Positions 61,178 through 64,000 of a stretch of 64,000 nucleotides of DNA are shown in pieces. Position numbers and translations under genes: made by a program. The DNA lies in contig JAOTVB010000017.1 of assembly GCA_029863605.1 (NCBI GenBank), positions 1-64,000 of the forward strand. Reading direction: 5' to 3'. The stretch is from Myxococcales bacterium (GTDB taxonomy: Bacteria; Myxococcota_A; Polyangia; Polyangiales; Houyiibacteriaceae). The notes beneath the pieces are model-generated. The model searched no databases and was not told where the DNA came from. It saw only the letters and a program-made list of their open reading frames with translations. Position 1 is the first letter of the stretch. Each line of letters starts with the position of its first letter.

Positions 61178-62202
61178 ATCGGCGCCGGACTGCGGCGGGC
61201 CGGAAGCGTCTCGCGCCGAAAAAGCGAAAGACTCCTCCGAAGAAACGTCCCACCAAGCAACGTCCGACCGCCAAGCGCCAGGCCAAGAAGAGCCCCGCCA
61301 AAAGGGCTCCTCGTAAGGCCGCAGCCAGGCCGCGCGCCCAGAACCGCCGCCGGCTTGCATCGAAGAAGGCCAAGCCGGCCAAAGCCAAGCAGAGCTGGCG
61401 CGAGCGGATGGCGGCTGCCCGTGCGGGGGTGGGGGCGTGGGTCACTCGGAGTCGAGGGCTGCTTGAGCGCTCCGGTCAGGCGGCCATTCTCGGTCTTGCC
61501 GTGGTCGCCTTGGTCTGGGTCGGCGATCAGACGGTCGGCTACGCCCGAACCGCAGATGCTTTTGCCATTCGCGAAGTCGTGATCGAAGGCAACCTCCGGC
61601 TCGAGGCGATCGACGTCCGTCGGGCCGCCGGCCTCCAAATTGGTTCAAATATTTTCGAAGTTTCAACGGAAAGCGCCCGAGATCGTTTGCTTCAACATCC
61701 ATGGGTAAAGGAGGCGGCTGTCGTTCGCAAACTGCCCAACCGCGTTCGCGTCGAATTGGTCGAGCGAACACCCGTCGCCCTCGTCGCCCTCGATCAGCTC
61801 TATCTGGTCAGCGAGGAGGGGGTCGTTTTCAAGCGCCTTGGAGTCGATGATCCGGCCGATCTGCCCATCGTCACCGGCATCGCCTCGGAGCGGTTCTACG
61901 ACGACTTCGACTACCGCAAAGCAGTCCTTTTGCGCTCCATGGCTGTACTCCAAGACTATGAAGGCGCAGGCCTTTCGGAGCTCGAGCGGGTTTCGGAAAT
62001 TCATTTCGAGGGCCCCACAGGCATCGAGCTATTCGTAGGCGACGACGGCATGCACGTGCGGATGGGAAACGGGCAGCACAGGAACAAGCTGCGCCGCCTG
62101 CGACAGGTCCTCGAGCGCCTCGCACGGGAAAAGGCGAGGCCTGCCTACGTATACCTCGACAACGTTCGAAGTCCTGAGCGGGTGACCGTGAGACTGCACT
62201 GA
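61174..62202 (+). CDS. ftsQ: Cell division protein FtsQ with Lys/Arg/Ala-rich N-terminal tail
   Basis: Bitopic divisome protein, 342 residues. Residues 1-75 are extremely basic, with [20 protein letters not shown]-type runs and [11 protein letters not shown], like histone H1 tails. A membrane helix lies at about 102-120 ([20 protein letters not shown]). The POTRA domain follows ([38 protein letters not shown]) and then the FtsQ domain ([28 protein letters not shown]). The POTRA/FtsQ part is ordinary in size; the tail adds ~70 residues on the cytoplasmic side. It overlaps murC and is followed by a 120-bp gap. Confidence 0.92.
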   Translation: MNRRRTAAGRKRLAPKKRKTPPKKRPTKQRPTAKRQAKKSPAKRAPRKAAARPRAQNRRRLASKKAKPAKAKQSWRERMAAARAGVGAWVTRSRGLLERSGQAAILGLAVVALVWVGDQTVGYARTADAFAIREVVIEGNLRLEAIDVRRAAGLQIGSNIFEVSTESARDRLLQHPWVKEAAVVRKLPNRVRVELVERTPVALVALDQLYLVSEEGVVFKRLGVDDPADLPIVTGIASERFYDDFDYRKAVLLRSMAVLQDYEGAGLSELERVSEIHFEGPTGIELFVGDDGMHVRMGNGQHRNKLRRLRQVLERLAREKARPAYVYLDNVRSPERVTVRLH

Positions 62203-62275
62203 CCTGACGGTTGGCCGTCCCCCGATCTCGGGGAGTCGAAAAGCGCTTTCTACCCCTTTTTTTTCTGCACGAAAC

Positions 62276-62305
62276 TTGTCTCGGCAAATCACCCTTGTGT
62301 ATGGG
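62276..62305 (+). promoter_or_regulatory. Putative ftsAZ promoter
   Basis: TTGTCT (62276-62281), 18 bp, TATGGG (62300-62305), 17 nt before the ftsA ATG, which has a GAGG Shine-Dalgarno. An upstream hairpin (CCCCGA/TCGGGG, 62220-62233) and a T8 run (62257-62264) lie in the same gap but are 23 bp apart. Confidence 0.4.
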
Positions 62306-62322
62306 TCAGACAGAGGCGAGGG

Positions 62323-63552
62323 ATGGCGCAAAACGAGATCATTGCAGGGTTGGATCTGGGGTCGACGAAGGTCTGTGCCATCGTTGCTGAGCACACCGAA
62401 GAAGGCCTAGACATCATCGGGATAGGCTCCGTACCTTCAAAGGGTTTGAAGAAGGGTGTGGTCGTCAACATCGAATCGACCGTGCAAGCGATCCGCGCGG
62501 CAGTCGAACAAGCCGAGACGATGGCCGGCGTCGAGATCAACACGGTGTACGCGGGCATTGCTGGCAGCCACGTGCGCGGCATGAACCAAGACGGCGTTGC
62601 TGCGATCGCCAACCGAGAGGTCGCTGCCGAAGACGTATCTCGCGTTCTCGAGCAGGCCAAGGCCGTTCCCCTTCCCGGGGATCGCCAAGTGCTTCACGTG
62701 CTCCCGCAGGAGTACATCGTCGATGAGCAAGACGGAATCAAAGAGCCCGTGGGCATGGCCGGTGTTCGACTCGAAGCGCGAGTGCACATGGTGACCGCGG
62801 CATCGACGAGCGTTGCCAACGTCACGAAGTGCGCAGAGCGTTGCGGGTTGTTCGTCGAGGAAGTCGTGCTGCAGCCGCTTGCGAGTGCACATGCCGTGCT
62901 CAGTGGCGACGAGCGAGAGATCGGTGGAGTCTTGATCGACATCGGCGGCGGCACCTCGGACATCATCATTTACGTCGACGGCGCCGTAGTTCACACGAGC
63001 TCGATCCCGATCGGAGGCATCAACCTCACGAGCGACGTGGCGACGGGTCTTCGCACGCCGATGGCCGAAGCGGAGCGCATCAAGATCAAGTACGGGTGCG
63101 CCGCCTCGCGAATGGTCGATGACGACGAGACCATCGAGGTGCCCTCCGTCGGTGGGCGTGCGCCCCGATCACTTCCGCGTCGCGTTCTTTGCGACATCAT
63201 CGAACCGCGCGTCGAGGAGATCTTTGCGGCCTGCCGTCATGTGATCGCCGAAACTGGTTACATGGACATGTTGGCGTCTGGAGCGATTGTCACCGGTGGC
63301 ACCACGCTCTTGGATGGCTTACCTGAGCTTGCCGAGGAAGTGCTCGGCCTACCGGTGCGTCGTGGGACACCCACGGGTATCGGCGGATTGATCGACGTCG
63401 TGAAGAGCCCTTCCTACGCCACGGGCGTGGGGTTGGTGAAGCACGGCGCGGAGCAGGTTACGGGGACGACTTCGTCCGATCGAACGGTGGAGGTGGCTGT
63501 AAGTCGCGGTCTCGGCCGGAAGCTCGGTGCGTGGTTCAGAGAGGTTTTCTGA
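62323..63552 (+). CDS. ftsA: Cell division protein FtsA
   Basis: Actin-like ATPase that anchors FtsZ to the membrane. The 409 residues have [19 protein letters not shown], the 1C subdomain ([20 protein letters not shown]), [20 protein letters not shown]-type phosphate loop, [45 protein letters not shown] (parts), and the C-terminal amphipathic membrane helix [13 protein letters not shown]. All fit FtsA. It is 10 bp before ftsZ. Confidence 0.96.
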   Translation: MAQNEIIAGLDLGSTKVCAIVAEHTEEGLDIIGIGSVPSKGLKKGVVVNIESTVQAIRAAVEQAETMAGVEINTVYAGIAGSHVRGMNQDGVAAIANREVAAEDVSRVLEQAKAVPLPGDRQVLHVLPQEYIVDEQDGIKEPVGMAGVRLEARVHMVTAASTSVANVTKCAERCGLFVEEVVLQPLASAHAVLSGDEREIGGVLIDIGGGTSDIIIYVDGAVVHTSSIPIGGINLTSDVATGLRTPMAEAERIKIKYGCAASRMVDDDETIEVPSVGGRAPRSLPRRVLCDIIEPRVEEIFAACRHVIAETGYMDMLASGAIVTGGTTLLDGLPELAEEVLGLPVRRGTPTGIGGLIDVVKSPSYATGVGLVKHGAEQVTGTTSSDRTVEVAVSRGLGRKLGAWFREVF

Positions 63553-63562
63553 GGAGGAATCG

Positions 63563-64000
63563 ATGGCTATCTCGATCGAGTTCGCGGACGACGCAGAGCT
63601 TCAGGCGCGAATCAAAGTCGTTGGCGTCGGCGGAAGCGGCGGCAATGCGCTAAACACAATGATTCGTAGAGGGCTCGAGGGCGTCGAGTTCATCGCGGCC
63701 AACACAGATGCACAGGCACTCGACCGCAGCCTCGCGCCAGTCAAAATCCAGCTCGGTCCGCAGCTCACGCGTGGCCTGGGCGCAGGTGGCAACCCCGATG
63801 TCGGTCGCAAGGCAGCCCTCGAAGATGTGCAGCGTCTGTCGGAAGTGCTGGAGGGAGCCGACATGGTTTTCGTCACGGCGGGCATGGGGGGCGGCACAGG
63901 CACAGGTGCAGGTCCAATCATCTCACAGGTTGCACAGGATCAAGGGGCACTCACCGTCGGCGTCGTAACCAAGCCCTTCCAGTTCGAGGGGCGCAAGCGC
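63563..64000 (+). CDS. ftsZ: Cell division protein FtsZ (3'-truncated by window edge)
   Basis: Tubulin-like GTPase forming the Z ring. The first 146 codons are in the window: a short N-terminal tail, [49 protein letters not shown], and the tubulin signature [17 protein letters not shown] ([18 protein letters not shown]), then [18 protein letters not shown] strong Shine-Dalgarno GAGGAGG precedes the ATG. Confidence 0.97.
   Translation, partial: MAISIEFADDAELQARIKVVGVGGSGGNALNTMIRRGLEGVEFIAANTDAQALDRSLAPVKIQLGPQLTRGLGAGGNPDVGRKAALEDVQRLSEVLEGADMVFVTAGMGGGTGTGAGPIISQVAQDQGALTVGVVTKPFQFEGRKR

Noticed and set aside
62220-62264. Intrinsic terminator between ftsQ and ftsA
   Set aside because: The short hairpin (6-bp arms) and the T8 run are separated by 23 bp, so they do not form a standard terminator.
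1-64000. CRISPR arrays, tRNA and rRNA genes, complete insertion sequences, phage genes
   Set aside because: None seen on reading both strands; short repeats other than the 49-bp element and the mlaF fragment were not convincing. A covariance-model and IS search would settle this.

Overview
The window is a GC-rich bacterial chromosome segment whose gene content points to the Myxococcota (former Deltaproteobacteria). Supporting signs are an MglA-type polarity GTPase, a MopE-type Asp/Cys repeat inside a surface sulfatase, a PocR-domain histidine kinase, a NamZ muramidase and a long mra/mur/fts cluster. I cannot name a genus. No rRNA, tRNA, CRISPR array or intact insertion sequence was seen.

Layout. 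1-7.1 kb: 3' part of glpK, a UPF0158 protein, smc and an amino-acid permease. 7.1-12.5 kb (minus strand): thiS-thiG-thiE, a signal-peptidase-like protein lacking its catalytic residues, purQ and purL, which joins purine synthesis to the thiamine branch. 12.5-17.2 kb: an orphan DNA methyltransferase, a glutaminyl cyclase, alr, and mlaE-mlaF without mlaD. 17.2-38 kb: an accessory cell-surface block. It holds four glycosyltransferases (three GT2, one GT4), four large membrane proteins (one of them a sulfatase), a discoidin-like protein, three SAM methyltransferases, an asparagine synthetase and two sulfatase-fold proteins with non-canonical active sites. It also holds several decayed genes, a fragment of a second mlaF 3' end with its terminator, and a 49-bp element present twice in opposite orientation. 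38-48 kb: dam, an aminotransferase, a FolB-cupin fusion, an SDR, pyrR-pyrB-namZ, and an mglA-kinase-thiL operon on the minus strand. 48.1-64 kb: the division and cell-wall cluster mraZ-rsmH-ftsL-ftsI-murE-murF-mraY-murD-ftsW-murG-murC-ftsQ-ftsA-ftsZ (cut by the window end). It has an MraZ operator upstream but no murB or ddl between murC and ftsQ.

A common promoter layout recurs: a -35 close to TTGNCN, a spacer of usually 17 bp, and a -10 of the form TANNNN. In seven cases the start codon begins 5-6 nt after the -10, which predicts leaderless mRNAs. This pattern fixes several GTG starts that would otherwise be ambiguous.

The points most worth follow-up are the dead signal-peptidase homologue in the thi-pur operon, the mlaF remnant flanking the surface locus, the duplicated 49-bp element, the altered sulfatases, the FolB-cupin fusion, the histone-H1-like tail of FtsQ, and a GATC-containing palindrome at the dam start.
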